Shown here: positions 24,717 to 34,265 of the stretch, in pieces | Position numbering within the stretch: the stretch's first letter is position 1 | Layout: each line of letters starts with the position of its first letter | Virus record (IMG/VR): IMGVR_UViG_3300034106_001917 | Span: 1-59,073 of that record | DNA: 59,073 nt | Strand: one strand, 5' to 3' | Source of the DNA: a virus | Program-made: the position numbers and the translations under genes | Notes under the pieces: generated by a model | The model's input: only the letters and a program-made list of their open reading frames with translations | The model's database searches: none | Told to the model about the DNA's origin: nothing

Positions 24717-25021
24717 ATAACGTAAAATGTTTTACATTCAAAACACACCAAACTATTATGGGTGAAGTGGTCGAAGACTGGGATACTGGATTTGCACTTA
24801 AAAATCCAATGCAAGTAATTCCTGTGCCACCACGTGCTGCAAATGATTCTGGTGGAATTGGATTTGCACCATATCTTGCATTTGTTGAGGAATTTGACAA
24901 AGGTATCACTTTCAATTCTGAAGATGTATTAACAGTCAACACACCTGTGTCTGATTTGCTGGCACAATACACAAGAATGTTTAGCCGCATTGAAATCGCA
25001 CCACCAGGTCTAAAACTTTAA
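24713..25021 (+). CDS. Hypothetical protein, possibly Sm-like beta-barrel
   Basis: Protein of 102 residues. The order of short strands (CFTFKTHQTIMGEVVEDW, then GFALKNPMQVIPVPP, then APYLAFVEEF, then ITFNSEDVLTVNTP) resembles a Sm/Hfq-type barrel with a GE turn and an NP segment. This is a weak structural guess. It overlaps genes on both sides by 1-4 nt and lies directly before the DNA polymerase, so a replication or RNA-binding role is possible. Confidence 0.6.
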   Translation: MNNVKCFTFKTHQTIMGEVVEDWDTGFALKNPMQVIPVPPRAANDSGGIGFAPYLAFVEEFDKGITFNSEDVLTVNTPVSDLLAQYTRMFSRIEIAPPGLKL

Positions 25022-27549
25022 TGTCAAAATATTATACAAATGTTTGCGTTCACGGCAATAACATTCTTTTTCGTGGAGTAAACAATGGACGGAGAGTAAA
25101 GAGCAAAGTCAAATACTCTCCGTCGTTGTTTATACAATCTAATAAACAATCTCAGTGGCGTTCATTGTTCAATGAGCCATTAGAGCCTATGACTTTTGAT
25201 ACTATTCGGGAGGCACGTGATTTTGTCAAACGTTATGAAGATGTTTCAAACTTTAAAATCTACGGCAATACACGCTATGAATACGCATTCATTGCTGATA
25301 ATTTTAGAGGCATTGTTGATTGGGATATTTCTCATCTCTCTGTCGTTTTCATAGACATTGAGGTTGGTTCTGAAAATGGATTTCCCGATCCATATAAGGC
25401 TACTGAGCCGATTACAGCAATCGCTATTCATCAATTGAATGGCGGTACTACAGTTTATGGTTATGGTGATTATGAGGTAAAAGGTGAAGAAACTTACATT
25501 CGCTGCGAAGATGAAATCGATTTGTGTGAGCGGTTTATTACTGACTGGTCAAGCAATTGGCCTGACGTTGTTACTGGTTGGAATATCAAGTTCTTTGATG
25601 TTCCTTACCTTGTCAATCGCTTCTCACGTTTATTTGGCGATGATGTAGTAAACAAGTTATCACCATGGTCGGTCTATTCAGAAAGAAAGACCATGTTCAA
25701 AGGTAAAGAACAGATTGTCTATGATCTTGTTGGCATCTCTGTTCTTGATTACCTTGAACTATATCAGTGGTATGCGCCTGGTGGTAAGAACATTGAAAAC
25801 TATCGTCTTGAGACAGTTGCAAGTGTAGAACTTGGTGAAAGTAAATTATCATATGATGAGTATGATAATCTTCATCAGTTATACAAACTTGATCATCAAA
25901 AATTTATTGAGTATAACATTAAAGATGTACATCTTGTGTTGAAACTCGAAGATAAATTGAAGTTGATTGAACTGGCATTGACTCTGGCATATGACACCAA
26001 AACAAATTATGATGACATCTTTGCACAAACAAGAATGTGGGATGCTCTGATATATAACTATTTGCTTGAGCGTAAGATTGTTGTTCCACCACGCCGTGTT
26101 GCCAAGAAGAATGAAGCGTTTGAAGGTGCATATGTCAAAGAACCACAGATTGGTTTGCACAATTGGGTTGCATCATTTGACTTGAACAGTCTGTATCCAC
26201 ATTTGATCATGCAGTACAACATCTCACCAGAAACATTGGTTGAGAAAGAAGATTACACAGATGATATGCGTCGGCTCTCTACGCAAGCATCAGTAGAAAG
26301 TTTGCTCGACAGAGAACTTGATACAAGTGTGATGAACAATGTGACAATTACACCAAACGGTCAGTTCTTTCGCACAGACAAACAAGGCTTCTTGCCAGCC
26401 ATGATGATTGAGATGTATGAAGATCGTAAAAAGTTCAAGAAGTTGATGCTGAAGGAACAACAAGACTATGAAAATGAAAAAGATGTAACTAAACGAAAAG
26501 AAATTGAAAAGCTAATTGCCAGATATAACAATCTACAGTTGGCTAAAAAAGTTTCGTTGAACTCTGCTTATGGTGCAATGGGTTCACAGTATTTTCGGTT
26601 CTATGATTTGAGACAAGCACTTGCTGTTACACAAGCAGGTCAATTGTCAATTCGTTGGATTGAAAACAAACTCAACGAATATCTAAACAAATTATTGAAA
26701 ACCGACAAAGACTATGTTATTGCTTCAGATACAGATTCGATCTATCTCAATCTTGGTCCACTGGTTGACTCTGTGTATAAAGAAAAACCAGAGGCTCAGA
26801 AAGTTATCACCTTCATGGACAAAATCTGTGAAGAGAAAATTCAACCATACATTGATAAGAGTTATCAAGACCTTGCTGAATATGTTCATGCGTTCGACCA
26901 AAAGATGCAAATGAAACGTGAAGGCTTGTCCGATAAAGGTATTTGGACAGCAAAGAAACGTTATATTCTGAATGTGTACAACAATGAAGGTGTGCAGTAT
27001 GCCAAGCCAAAACTCAAGGTCATGGGTCTTGAGATGGTTAAGTCATCAACACCTACCGTTGTGCGTGACAAGATGTATAAACTGGTTGACTTGATTGTGA
27101 ACACGGATGAAGAAACTGTACAAAAATTTGTGTCAGACTTCAGAGAAGAGTTTCGTAAACTGCCGGTTGAAGATATTTCTTTCCCAAGAGGTTGCAATGG
27201 CTTGAAAGAGTATGCTGATTCTGTTACAATATACAGAAAAGGCACACCAATTCATGTGAAAGGTGCGATACTCTACAATCATTTCCTTAAGCAGCATAAT
27301 TTGTTGACTAAGTATCCTTTGATACAAGAGGGTGAGAAGTTGAAGTTTACCTATCTCAAAACGCCGAATCCTTTCAGAGATATGGTAGTTTCGTTCCCAA
27401 CAAGATTGCCTAAAGAGTTTAATCTACAAGAATATATTGATTACGAAACTCAATTTGAAAAATCTTTTGTAGAACCGATTAAATCAATTCTTGATTGTAT
27501 TGGTTGGCAAACAGAGAAACAGTATACACTCGAATCATTCTTCACATGA
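25021..27549 (+). CDS. 43: Family B DNA polymerase gp43
   Basis: Replicative polymerase of 842 residues (T4: 898). The 3'-5' exonuclease motif is VVFIDIEVGSE, near residue 110. Polymerase motif A is FDLNSLYPHLIMQYN, motif B is KKVSLNSAYGAMGS, and motif C is ASDTDSIYLNL. The C-terminus ends YTLESFFT, a likely clamp-binding hydrophobic tail. No intron or split is seen. Flanking genes overlap by 1-4 nt. Confidence 0.97.
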   Translation: MSKYYTNVCVHGNNILFRGVNNGRRVKSKVKYSPSLFIQSNKQSQWRSLFNEPLEPMTFDTIREARDFVKRYEDVSNFKIYGNTRYEYAFIADNFRGIVDWDISHLSVVFIDIEVGSENGFPDPYKATEPITAIAIHQLNGGTTVYGYGDYEVKGEETYIRCEDEIDLCERFITDWSSNWPDVVTGWNIKFFDVPYLVNRFSRLFGDDVVNKLSPWSVYSERKTMFKGKEQIVYDLVGISVLDYLELYQWYAPGGKNIENYRLETVASVELGESKLSYDEYDNLHQLYKLDHQKFIEYNIKDVHLVLKLEDKLKLIELALTLAYDTKTNYDDIFAQTRMWDALIYNYLLERKIVVPPRRVAKKNEAFEGAYVKEPQIGLHNWVASFDLNSLYPHLIMQYNISPETLVEKEDYTDDMRRLSTQASVESLLDRELDTSVMNNVTITPNGQFFRTDKQGFLPAMMIEMYEDRKKFKKLMLKEQQDYENEKDVTKRKEIEKLIARYNNLQLAKKVSLNSAYGAMGSQYFRFYDLRQALAVTQAGQLSIRWIENKLNEYLNKLLKTDKDYVIASDTDSIYLNLGPLVDSVYKEKPEAQKVITFMDKICEEKIQPYIDKSYQDLAEYVHAFDQKMQMKREGLSDKGIWTAKKRYILNVYNNEGVQYAKPKLKVMGLEMVKSSTPTVVRDKMYKLVDLIVNTDEETVQKFVSDFREEFRKLPVEDISFPRGCNGLKEYADSVTIYRKGTPIHVKGAILYNHFLKQHNLLTKYPLIQEGEKLKFTYLKTPNPFRDMVVSFPTRLPKEFNLQEYIDYETQFEKSFVEPIKSILDCIGWQTEKQYTLESFFT

Positions 27550-28457
27550 TACATGTAGTATTACCATTTATAACTGCAATTGCACTGTCTGGTATCGCAG
27601 CATACTATTCAGTGATTGGTCTTGCACAGATATTTCCAGGTTCATACTGGCCTATTATCATTATGGGTTCCGTGCTTGAAGCAGCAAAATTGGTAACTGT
27701 ATCGTGGGTATACAATCACTGGAAGACAACATTCTCTGCACTCAAACTTTATTTTCTCATTGCTGTGGTGTTGTTGATGGGCATCACATCAATGGGTATT
27801 TTTGGTTATCTGTCGAAAGCACATATTGAACATTCAAGCACCATAGCACCACAAGTAGCAAAGGTAGAAATCTATGATGAAAAGATCAAAGTTATTCAAT
27901 CGCAAATTGAGAGGAACAACAAGAACCTTAGTCAGTATGATGAGGCTGTCGATCAAGTTATGGGCCGCTCGAAAGACGAAAAGGGTGCCGAACGGGCGAA
28001 CCAAATCCGCAAAGCCCAACAGAAAGACCGTGAGAGAATCATTGCTGAGACTAAAAGGCTTCAAAAAGAGATACAGATACTCACAGAGGAAAAGCTACCT
28101 TTATCCTTGGAAGTTAAGAAGGCTGAATCGGATTTGGGGCCTATAAAATATGTGGCCGAAGTGGTTTATGGCACACAAGATCGTGATCTAATCGACAAAG
28201 CAGTACGATTGGTTATCTTTATCATTATCATTGTATTCGATCCTTTGGCAGTATTGTTACTGATTGCAGCAAATCAAACATACCGAAGAATCAAAGAAGA
28301 TAAAGATGAGATTGAACCAATCAAAAAGGTTATAAAGAAGAAAAAACTTGACAGCACACCATCACGCACGTTAGAATCATTCTTTGTGGATGATAAGCAC
28401 ACCGTAATACCAAAAGACAAAATTGCAGATATTGGAGATATGAATGAGCGTACTTGA
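27546..28457 (+). CDS. Membrane protein with coiled-coil loop
   Basis: Protein of 303 residues from ATG 27546, overlapping the polymerase stop. Three hydrophobic segments lie in the first ~95 residues (LPFITAIALSGIAAYYSVIG, WPIIIMGSVLEAAKLV, LYFLIAVVLLMGITSMGIFG). A long charged coiled coil (~100-195) follows, then a further segment (VIFIIIIVFDPLAVLLLIAA) and a basic tail (KKVIKKKKLD). Homologues occur near polymerase and uvsX in aquatic T4-like phages. Its role is unknown; anchoring replication at the membrane is speculation. It is not holin-like in size. Confidence 0.75.
   Translation: MIHVVLPFITAIALSGIAAYYSVIGLAQIFPGSYWPIIIMGSVLEAAKLVTVSWVYNHWKTTFSALKLYFLIAVVLLMGITSMGIFGYLSKAHIEHSSTIAPQVAKVEIYDEKIKVIQSQIERNNKNLSQYDEAVDQVMGRSKDEKGAERANQIRKAQQKDRERIIAETKRLQKEIQILTEEKLPLSLEVKKAESDLGPIKYVAEVVYGTQDRDLIDKAVRLVIFIIIIVFDPLAVLLLIAANQTYRRIKEDKDEIEPIKKVIKKKKLDSTPSRTLESFFVDDKHTVIPKDKIADIGDMNERT
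28348..28377 (+). promoter_or_regulatory. Possible sigma-70-type promoter for uvsX
   Basis: TTGACA 28348-28353 with TAGAAT 28372-28377, an 18-nt spacer, inside the end of the membrane-protein gene and about 65 nt before the uvsX ATG. Perfect -35 but imperfect -10, so only moderately supported. Confidence 0.4.
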
Positions 28458-29505
28458 CAAATTGAAGAAGGCATCGACAATCAAAGAAACGTCGGTGCTT
28501 TCTAAATCGAAGTTCTTTACAGAAAAAGATATGATTCAAACTGATGTGCCTATCGTTAATGTGGCACTATCAGGCAATCTAGATGGGGGCTTGACACCAG
28601 GTCTGACGATGTTTGCTGGTCCATCAAAACATTTCAAAACAGCATTTGCTTTATTGATGGCAAAATCATACATGAACAAGTATGATGATGCTGTTGTTTT
28701 GTTTTATGATTCAGAGTTTGGTACACCACAAAGTTACTTTGATGCATTTGGTATTGATACTGAACGTGTGCTTCACACACCAATTACTGATGTTGAACAA
28801 TTGAAACACGACATCATGAATCAGTTACAGAATATTGAAAAGACTGACAAAGTAATTATTGTTCTAGATTCGATTGGTAATCTGGCATCAAAGAAAGAAG
28901 TTGAAGATTCAATCGAAGGTAAATCTGTTGCTGACATGAGCAGAGCAAAACAGATGAAATCATTGTTTCGTATGGTCACACCACATTTGACAATCAAAGA
29001 TATTCCAATGGTTGTTGTCAATCACACATACAAAGAGATTGGTATGTTCCCAAAGGACATCGTTGGTGGTGGCACAGGTTCTTATTACTCAGCAGACACA
29101 ATCTGGATTCTTGGTCGTCAACAAGACAAAGATGGCACAGAGATTGTCGGCTATAACTTTATCATCAATGTAGAAAAAAGTAGATATGTCAGAGAAAAAT
29201 CTAAAATACCTGTTACTGTATCTTTTGGTGGTGGTATTAACAAGTGGTCTGGTCTACTTGATATTGCACTCGAAGGTAATTTCGTATCCAAACCAAGCAA
29301 CGGTTGGTACGCCAAAGTAGATCAAGAAACTGGTGAAGTGCTTGAGAAGAAACGATTCGCAGATACACAAACAGAAGAATTCTGGAAAGATATTCTTGCT
29401 GATGAACGTTTCAAAGAATTCGTAAGGAAGAAATATGAAATCACTTATAGTAGCATTATGGGCGAAACTGAAACCTTGGAAGAAGAAACCGAAGTATCTG
29501 ATTGA
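28444..29505 (+). CDS. uvsX: RecA-like recombinase UvsX
   Basis: Strand-exchange recombinase of 353 residues (T4: 390). Walker A is GPSKHFKT, close to the T4 form. Walker B is VIIVLDSIGNL, followed by VVVNHTYKEIG and the GGGTGSYYSADTIWILGR loop. The C-terminus is acidic (ETETLEEETEVSD), as in RecA proteins. It overlaps the membrane-protein gene by 14 nt and the next ORF by 71 nt. Confidence 0.95.
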   Translation: MSVLDKLKKASTIKETSVLSKSKFFTEKDMIQTDVPIVNVALSGNLDGGLTPGLTMFAGPSKHFKTAFALLMAKSYMNKYDDAVVLFYDSEFGTPQSYFDAFGIDTERVLHTPITDVEQLKHDIMNQLQNIEKTDKVIIVLDSIGNLASKKEVEDSIEGKSVADMSRAKQMKSLFRMVTPHLTIKDIPMVVVNHTYKEIGMFPKDIVGGGTGSYYSADTIWILGRQQDKDGTEIVGYNFIINVEKSRYVREKSKIPVTVSFGGGINKWSGLLDIALEGNFVSKPSNGWYAKVDQETGEVLEKKRFADTQTEEFWKDILADERFKEFVRKKYEITYSSIMGETETLEEETEVSD

Positions 29506-29803
29506 CGAAGACTTTCATTTTCTACCGTCTGAAGAAGACAACAAGACAGACATCGGCATACTCAAAGGAAAGTATGCTGGTGTCATCTATCAATATGGCA
29601 AGGCAAGTATAGTTGAAGAAGGTAGTTTTGCTCGACTTGCTTTTGACTACACAATCATAAATCCATCATCTTTTGATATAGATGACTTGCAAAATGATGA
29701 AGAGTTTGTTACAATGATTGGTGACATTCTCACGGAAATACTTTTGGAAAAGCCTGATGAAAAGACTCGAAACTACCATACTGAAGAACTTAATTTTCAA
29801 TGA
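29435..29803 (+). CDS. Hypothetical protein overlapping the uvsX 3' end
   Basis: Protein of 122 residues. ATG 29435 follows AAGGAAG at 29425-29431, giving good spacing, although the first 23 codons are read from within uvsX. The N-terminus is short, hydrophobic and basic (SLIVALWAKLKPWKKKPKYL), followed by an acidic body and a FDYTIINPSSFDIDDLQND segment. A small gene occupies this place between uvsX and gene 41 in related phages. It overlaps gene 41 by 47 nt. Function unknown. Confidence 0.65.
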   Translation: MKSLIVALWAKLKPWKKKPKYLIDEDFHFLPSEEDNKTDIGILKGKYAGVIYQYGKASIVEEGSFARLAFDYTIINPSSFDIDDLQNDEEFVTMIGDILTEILLEKPDEKTRNYHTEELNFQ

Positions 29804-31163
29804 AGACTTCACAAGAAAAATTATTCCCTTCATACAAACAGAATACTTCACAGATCAAACGGAAAAAATTCTGTTTGACGAAATCAACGATCACGTAGAA
29901 CAATTCAATCATCTTCCCACATACGAATCTCTTGTAATTAATTTTACTGAATCACGCAAACTGACTGAAGATCAAATCAGAAAAGCGGTCGAAATGATTC
30001 GTGAAATCAATGCAGATAAAGACAATCCAACTGATGTAGATTGGCTTATCAAGCAAACAGAAAAGTTTTGTCAAGACAAGGCAATCTACAATGCGATCAT
30101 GAAATCTGTCAAGATTCTTGATGACAAAGCAAACAAAGAAGACAAAGGCATGATACCAAAGTTGTTGAGTGACGCACTTGGTGTGTCATTTGACAGGTCT
30201 GTTGGTCACGATTACATTGATGACTCCGATAATCGATTTGAGTTTTATCATCGTCATGAAACAAAGATACCTTTTGACCTTGATCTATTCAATAAGATTA
30301 CCAAAGGCGGTTTACCAAAGAAAACATTGAATATTGCACTTGCTGGTACTGGTGTTGGTAAATCTTTGTTCATGTGTCATGTTGCTGGTTCTTGTTTGGC
30401 ACAAGGTCTGAATGTATTGTATATCACAATGGAGATGGCTGAAGAGAGAATTGCTGAACGAATTGATGCGAATCTTTTGAATATCGATATTGCCGATCTG
30501 AACTCAATTTCTAAGCAAGACTATGATCGAAAGTTCTCGGCACTCAAAGTGAAAACACATGGTAAACTCATCATCAAAGAGTATCCAACAGCAGCGGCAT
30601 CAGCGTTGCATTTTCGAGCATTGTTAAATGAATTGCAACTCAAGAAAAGTTTCAAACCTGACATCATTTTCATTGACTATCTTAACATTTGTGCAAGTGC
30701 TAGAATCAAGCCCGGTGCTAACGTAAATAGTTATTCTTATGTTAAGGCAATTGCAGAAGAATTGCGGGGTCTAGCGGTCGAGTTTGATGTTCCCATAGTA
30801 TCAGCCACACAGACCACTAGAAGCGGCTTCACAAGCTCAGATCCCGGCTTAGAAGACACTTCTGAATCGTTCGGCTTGCCAGCCACAGCAGACTTTATGT
30901 TCGCTTTGATAAGTACCGAAGAGTTGCAACAATTGAATCAGATACTAATTAAGCAACTAAAGAATCGTTACAATGATCCCAACTATTTCAAGCGATTTGT
31001 TGTGGGTATTGACAGAGCCAAAATGAAACTGTATGATGTAGAACAGTCAGCACAAGAAGATTTGGTAGATACCGGTCAAGTTGATGACAAGCCACTGAAC
31101 ACATTTGGTGACCGTGAACGTCAGTCAGGAATGAAAAACAAGTTCGGGGGTTTTAAAGTATAA
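29757..31163 (+). CDS. 41: Replicative DNA helicase gp41 (DnaB-like)
   Basis: Hexameric helicase of 468 residues from ATG 29757. The frame is open to 29718, but KRLETTILKNLIFNEDF is the natural DnaB-type N-terminus. Walker A is LAGTGVGKSL, Walker B is IIFIDYLNIC, and the later SATQTTRSGF and DFMFALIST motifs are typical. It unwinds the fork together with the gp61 primase (52902). Its stop falls between two parts of a late promoter region. Confidence 0.95.
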   Translation: MKRLETTILKNLIFNEDFTRKIIPFIQTEYFTDQTEKILFDEINDHVEQFNHLPTYESLVINFTESRKLTEDQIRKAVEMIREINADKDNPTDVDWLIKQTEKFCQDKAIYNAIMKSVKILDDKANKEDKGMIPKLLSDALGVSFDRSVGHDYIDDSDNRFEFYHRHETKIPFDLDLFNKITKGGLPKKTLNIALAGTGVGKSLFMCHVAGSCLAQGLNVLYITMEMAEERIAERIDANLLNIDIADLNSISKQDYDRKFSALKVKTHGKLIIKEYPTAAASALHFRALLNELQLKKSFKPDIIFIDYLNICASARIKPGANVNSYSYVKAIAEELRGLAVEFDVPIVSATQTTRSGFTSSDPGLEDTSESFGLPATADFMFALISTEELQQLNQILIKQLKNRYNDPNYFKRFVVGIDRAKMKLYDVEQSAQEDLVDTGQVDDKPLNTFGDRERQSGMKNKFGGFKV

Positions 31164-31166
31164 ATA
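31159..31166 (+). promoter_or_regulatory. T4-type late promoter TATAAATA
   Basis: Exact T4 late -10 consensus TATAAATA at the end of gene 41. The expected start near 31173 gives a short leader with AGGGAG at 31178-31183 before ATG 31189. Likely recognised by gp55-RNA polymerase. Confidence 0.85.
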
Positions 31167-31188
31167 CTCTATTATCTAGGGAGTATTG

Positions 31189-32253
31189 ATGGCTTTATCC
31201 ACAGAACAATATTTAAAAATAGGTGAATTTTTTAATTCTATTCTAAAGTCATACAACTATCAAGTTGCACCTCTTGCTCCATCTGGCAAACCGGGCAAGA
31301 TCGTAAAAACTGTACGAGAGTATAGATTGCAACTAATTGATAAAAATAAAGACACATCTGCAAAATTGGTTGACGACTTAGGAAAACTATTAAGATCAGC
31401 ATCTAAAGATATAAGTTCAATACAGTATAATCAAATTTCACCAAACAGTTCAAAATTTCCAAGTTATACTTTTAAGTATGATGGGCAGGGTTTTGATTTA
31501 ATAATTGGAAGAGGTGCAAACAAAGGTGAAAATTTTGAGACAAATACTGTAACTGGATTAGCAAAAGCGTTTGCGACAAGTAAAACCTCTAGTGACTATA
31601 GCAGTGTTATTCAGCAATTAAATGAATCGAATAAAGATTTTGCTTCGGTTGAAATCAAATCTGTAAGCCAAAGAAAAGGTTCAACAAAAAAAGAAGGCGT
31701 GCCAATTGAGAAGTTGGGTGCAATTATTGGAGATATTGTTTTAACAGATACGACAAACAATAACTGGTTTATTTCTTTAAAAGATGTAAACGGAGATACG
31801 TTTAGTTCTTATTCAGGTGCAGCATCCCTTTTTAATGCAACAGGTGAATTGCAACCAAAATCTGCGGGAGCAGAATTTCTAAATGCTTTTGGTGTAGATT
31901 TGAATAAAATTCAAGAAGGTTTTGACATAAGAAACAAGAAAAAAGCGTTAAGAAAAAAAATTAAAGTTGAGAAGGCTAATCCGACAGAAATAAAAAAAAT
32001 CTTTGAACGAGCCTGGGGTATGAATTATTTTTATGTAAGGAAACAAACTCAAGGATGGAAAGTATTTTGGTTGGATAGAAAAAAATTAAATGAATTGACA
32101 AGCAACATTCAAGTTACTGATATTAGATATCCCAATCCCAAATCTAAACAAATAACAATTTATTGTGGAAATAGATTTCAAAGTTATGTTATTGAATTGA
32201 GAAACTCAAAAGCCGGTGAATACCCTAACGACACAAAGTTCAAAGTAAAATGA
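31189..32253 (+). CDS. Hypothetical late protein, possible nuclease-like core
   Basis: Protein of 354 residues; ATG 31189 is preferred over TTG 31186 because of AGGGAG at 31178-31183. It is not recognised. Visible parts: a helical N-terminus, FKYDGQGFDLIIGRGANKGE, then an acidic-Lys pattern ASVEIKSVSQRKGS (ExK), then NNNWFISLKDVNGDTFSSYS, then a basic C-terminal half. D...ExK plus a beta-rich core could be a PD-(D/E)xK nuclease, but this is a weak guess. It is the first gene after a late promoter and overlaps the KxDG protein by 4 nt, so the two may act together. Confidence 0.7.
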   Translation: MALSTEQYLKIGEFFNSILKSYNYQVAPLAPSGKPGKIVKTVREYRLQLIDKNKDTSAKLVDDLGKLLRSASKDISSIQYNQISPNSSKFPSYTFKYDGQGFDLIIGRGANKGENFETNTVTGLAKAFATSKTSSDYSSVIQQLNESNKDFASVEIKSVSQRKGSTKKEGVPIEKLGAIIGDIVLTDTTNNNWFISLKDVNGDTFSSYSGAASLFNATGELQPKSAGAEFLNAFGVDLNKIQEGFDIRNKKKALRKKIKVEKANPTEIKKIFERAWGMNYFYVRKQTQGWKVFWLDRKKLNELTSNIQVTDIRYPNPKSKQITIYCGNRFQSYVIELRNSKAGEYPNDTKFKVK

Positions 32254-33473
32254 AATTCATGGATTATATAAAAGAGAGTAAAGAAGGCAAGAATGTTCAC
32301 TTAGAACATCTTGAAGATAACGTATTAAATGGTGGTGTTTCAGGTGCCCGTGAGTCAATAGATTTTCTTCGTTCACTACGCAATATGCTTGCTGGTCATA
32401 CGGGTTCGAAAATAAATGTGACTACAAAGTGGGATGGCGCACCCGCTATCTTTGCTGGCACAAATCCAGAAAACGGTAAATTTTTTGTTGGTACAAAATC
32501 AGTGTTTGCAAAAAATGCAAAATTGAATTATACTGATGAAGATATAGATGCAAATCATCCGGGTGAAGGTTTAAACCAAAAACTAAAACTTGCACTTGCA
32601 TTCTTACCTAAGTTAGGCATCAAGGGTGTATTGCAAGGTGACATGATGTTTAGTAAAGGTGACATCAAGAAAGAAACAATTGCTGGTGAAGAATATATTA
32701 TTTTTCAACCAAACACAATTGTATATGCTGTGCCAATAAAATCAAAACTAGCACAGACAATGTTGGCTGCACAAATTGGTGTCGTGTTTCATACATCGTA
32801 TTCTGGTAAAACATTAGAGACAATGAAGGCATCATACAACATTGACATTGGACATTTGAAGCCAACGAAAGATGTTTGGTTTCGTGATGCTTCGTTTACT
32901 GATGCGTCAGGCTCAGTTACATTTACTGAAGAAGAGACAGCAGCAATTACATCTATTCTTTCAAATGCAGGCAGAGTCTTCAATTCAATACCCGCATTGA
33001 CATTGAATCGTATTGCTGCATCGGATGTTTTTCTTACACAAATCAAAACATTCAATAATACAAAAGTTCGTGAAGGTAAAAAGATTGCTGACACCAGAAT
33101 TCATACACAAGAGTTGATAAACTGGGTTGAAGCAAAACTGAATAAAGAAATTCTAGCAGCAAAGAAAGAAGATACAAAACAAAAACGTATCAAAGAAAAA
33201 AATGAAGTCATGCGTTTTTACCGTTCAAATGCAATTCAATTGAAACAAGCATTCGATTTGATGAACCTTATTGTTGATGCCAAGTTAATGATCATTCGTA
33301 AGTTAGAAACCATCAAAAGCATTGGCACATTTGTACGCACAGATGATGGTTTCCGTATTACAGCACCAGAAGGTTTTGTTGCAGTAGATCATCTTGGCAA
33401 AGCATTGAAACTGGTAGATAGATTAGAATTCAGTAGACAAAATTTCAACGCACAGAAAGCATGGGATAAGTAA
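32250..33473 (+). CDS. KxDG nucleotidyltransferase (ligase-like) with capsid-targeting-like N-terminus
   Basis: Protein of 407 residues. TTKWDGAPAIFAG carries a KxDG motif with Lys60 as the candidate AMP/GMP-attached residue of the DNA/RNA ligase and capping-enzyme superfamily. Later segments fit the other motifs loosely: FFVGTKSVFAK, GVLQGDMMF (motif III), IIFQPNTIVYAVP (IIIa) and IGVVFHTSYSG (IV). The C-terminal half is helical and basic. The N-terminus MKFMDYIKES resembles the T4 capsid-targeting peptide MKTYQEFIAE, with IKE as a possible gp21-type cut. A ligase-like protein packaged in the head is an inference. It is not T4 gp30 or gp63. Confidence 0.7.
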   Translation: MKFMDYIKESKEGKNVHLEHLEDNVLNGGVSGARESIDFLRSLRNMLAGHTGSKINVTTKWDGAPAIFAGTNPENGKFFVGTKSVFAKNAKLNYTDEDIDANHPGEGLNQKLKLALAFLPKLGIKGVLQGDMMFSKGDIKKETIAGEEYIIFQPNTIVYAVPIKSKLAQTMLAAQIGVVFHTSYSGKTLETMKASYNIDIGHLKPTKDVWFRDASFTDASGSVTFTEEETAAITSILSNAGRVFNSIPALTLNRIAASDVFLTQIKTFNNTKVREGKKIADTRIHTQELINWVEAKLNKEILAAKKEDTKQKRIKEKNEVMRFYRSNAIQLKQAFDLMNLIVDAKLMIIRKLETIKSIGTFVRTDDGFRITAPEGFVAVDHLGKALKLVDRLEFSRQNFNAQKAWDK

Positions 33474-33745
33474 TGGAATACGATATCAATAAAATTTTAG
33501 CAGAATATGCAGACGATGACTTTGGCTTCAGTGCTGTAGATGAAGTTGAATATCAAGCAGTCATTGCGGAGAAAGATGAAACTGTTGAAGAATACAAAGC
33601 AAGACTTCAGCAAGTAGAAAAAATTATTATGCCATTTCTGACAAATCTGTACAAGACCGCAAGTCAACCATACATCCACTGGCCAAATCGTGGACCAATC
33701 ATTGAGAAGCAAATGCAAAAAGTATTGAAACTGACGAGGGGATAA
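33473..33745 (+). CDS. Conserved small phage protein
   Basis: Protein of 90 residues: acidic N-terminus, a coiled-coil-like middle ([20 protein letters not shown]), and a conserved ending [20 protein letters not shown]. The YIHWPNR-type ending recurs in many myoviruses. Function unknown. It overlaps both neighbours by 1 nt. Confidence 0.7.
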   Translation: MEYDINKILAEYADDDFGFSAVDEVEYQAVIAEKDETVEEYKARLQQVEKIIMPFLTNLYKTASQPYIHWPNRGPIIEKQMQKVLKLTRG

Positions 33746-34068
33746 TGATTACTATATCTGATTCTGCCGTAAAGAAAATCAAAACAATTATTGCTGAAGA
33801 AGATCCAGACTTGAAGTTGAGGGTTTTCGTTCAAGGTGGTGGTTGTTCTGGCTTTCAGTACGGTTTTACATTAGAAGAATTGCCAGCAGCAGATGATGAC
33901 TTTACATTTGAAAGAGATGGTGTTGGAGTTGTCATAGATAGTATGAGTATGCAATATATGAATGAAGCCGTGATTGATTATAAAGAAGATTTGATGGGTG
34001 CTTCATTTACAATCAAAAATCCAAACGTAACTGCAACTTGTGGTTGTGGTTCATCATTCACGATATGA
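33745..34068 (+). CDS. A-type Fe-S cluster carrier (HesB/IscA/ErpA family)
   Basis: Protein of 107 residues. The three conserved cysteines are in [11 protein letters not shown] and TCGCGSSF, at the spacing of A-type carriers that receive and deliver iron-sulfur clusters. Phage copies are known in aquatic T4-like genomes as auxiliary metabolic genes. It lies in the late region, which is odd for a metabolic gene, and overlaps the following capsid-targeting-like ORF by 4 nt. Confidence 0.92.
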   Translation: MITISDSAVKKIKTIIAEEDPDLKLRVFVQGGGCSGFQYGFTLEELPAADDDFTFERDGVGVVIDSMSMQYMNEAVIDYKEDLMGASFTIKNPNVTATCGCGSSFTI

Positions 34069-34250
34069 AAACATTCAAAGATTACCTCAAGACAAACAAA
34101 GATAGCAGGCAAGAGTTTGTGTCGAAGGCTGGTGCTGGTGAGTGGGGTAGACCAGAAACGACCGCTAAATATCTTGATGACACGCCCGGTCAAAGTCAAC
34201 AACAATATAAAAAATACACAGGAAGCTGGGCAACAACAGACATAAAATAA
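34065..34250 (+). CDS. Small protein with capsid-targeting-like N-terminus
   Basis: Protein of 61 residues from ATG 34065 (overlapping the Fe-S carrier stop). The first residues [11 protein letters not shown] match the start of the T4 capsid-targeting peptide MKTYQEFIAE, but the Glu at position 10 is missing. The rest is hydrophilic ([20 protein letters not shown]). No domain recognised; a packaged internal protein is the best guess. Confidence 0.6.
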   Translation: MKTFKDYLKTNKDSRQEFVSKAGAGEWGRPETTAKYLDDTPGQSQQQYKKYTGSWATTDIK

Positions 34251-34265
34251 ATTATTGGAGATATT

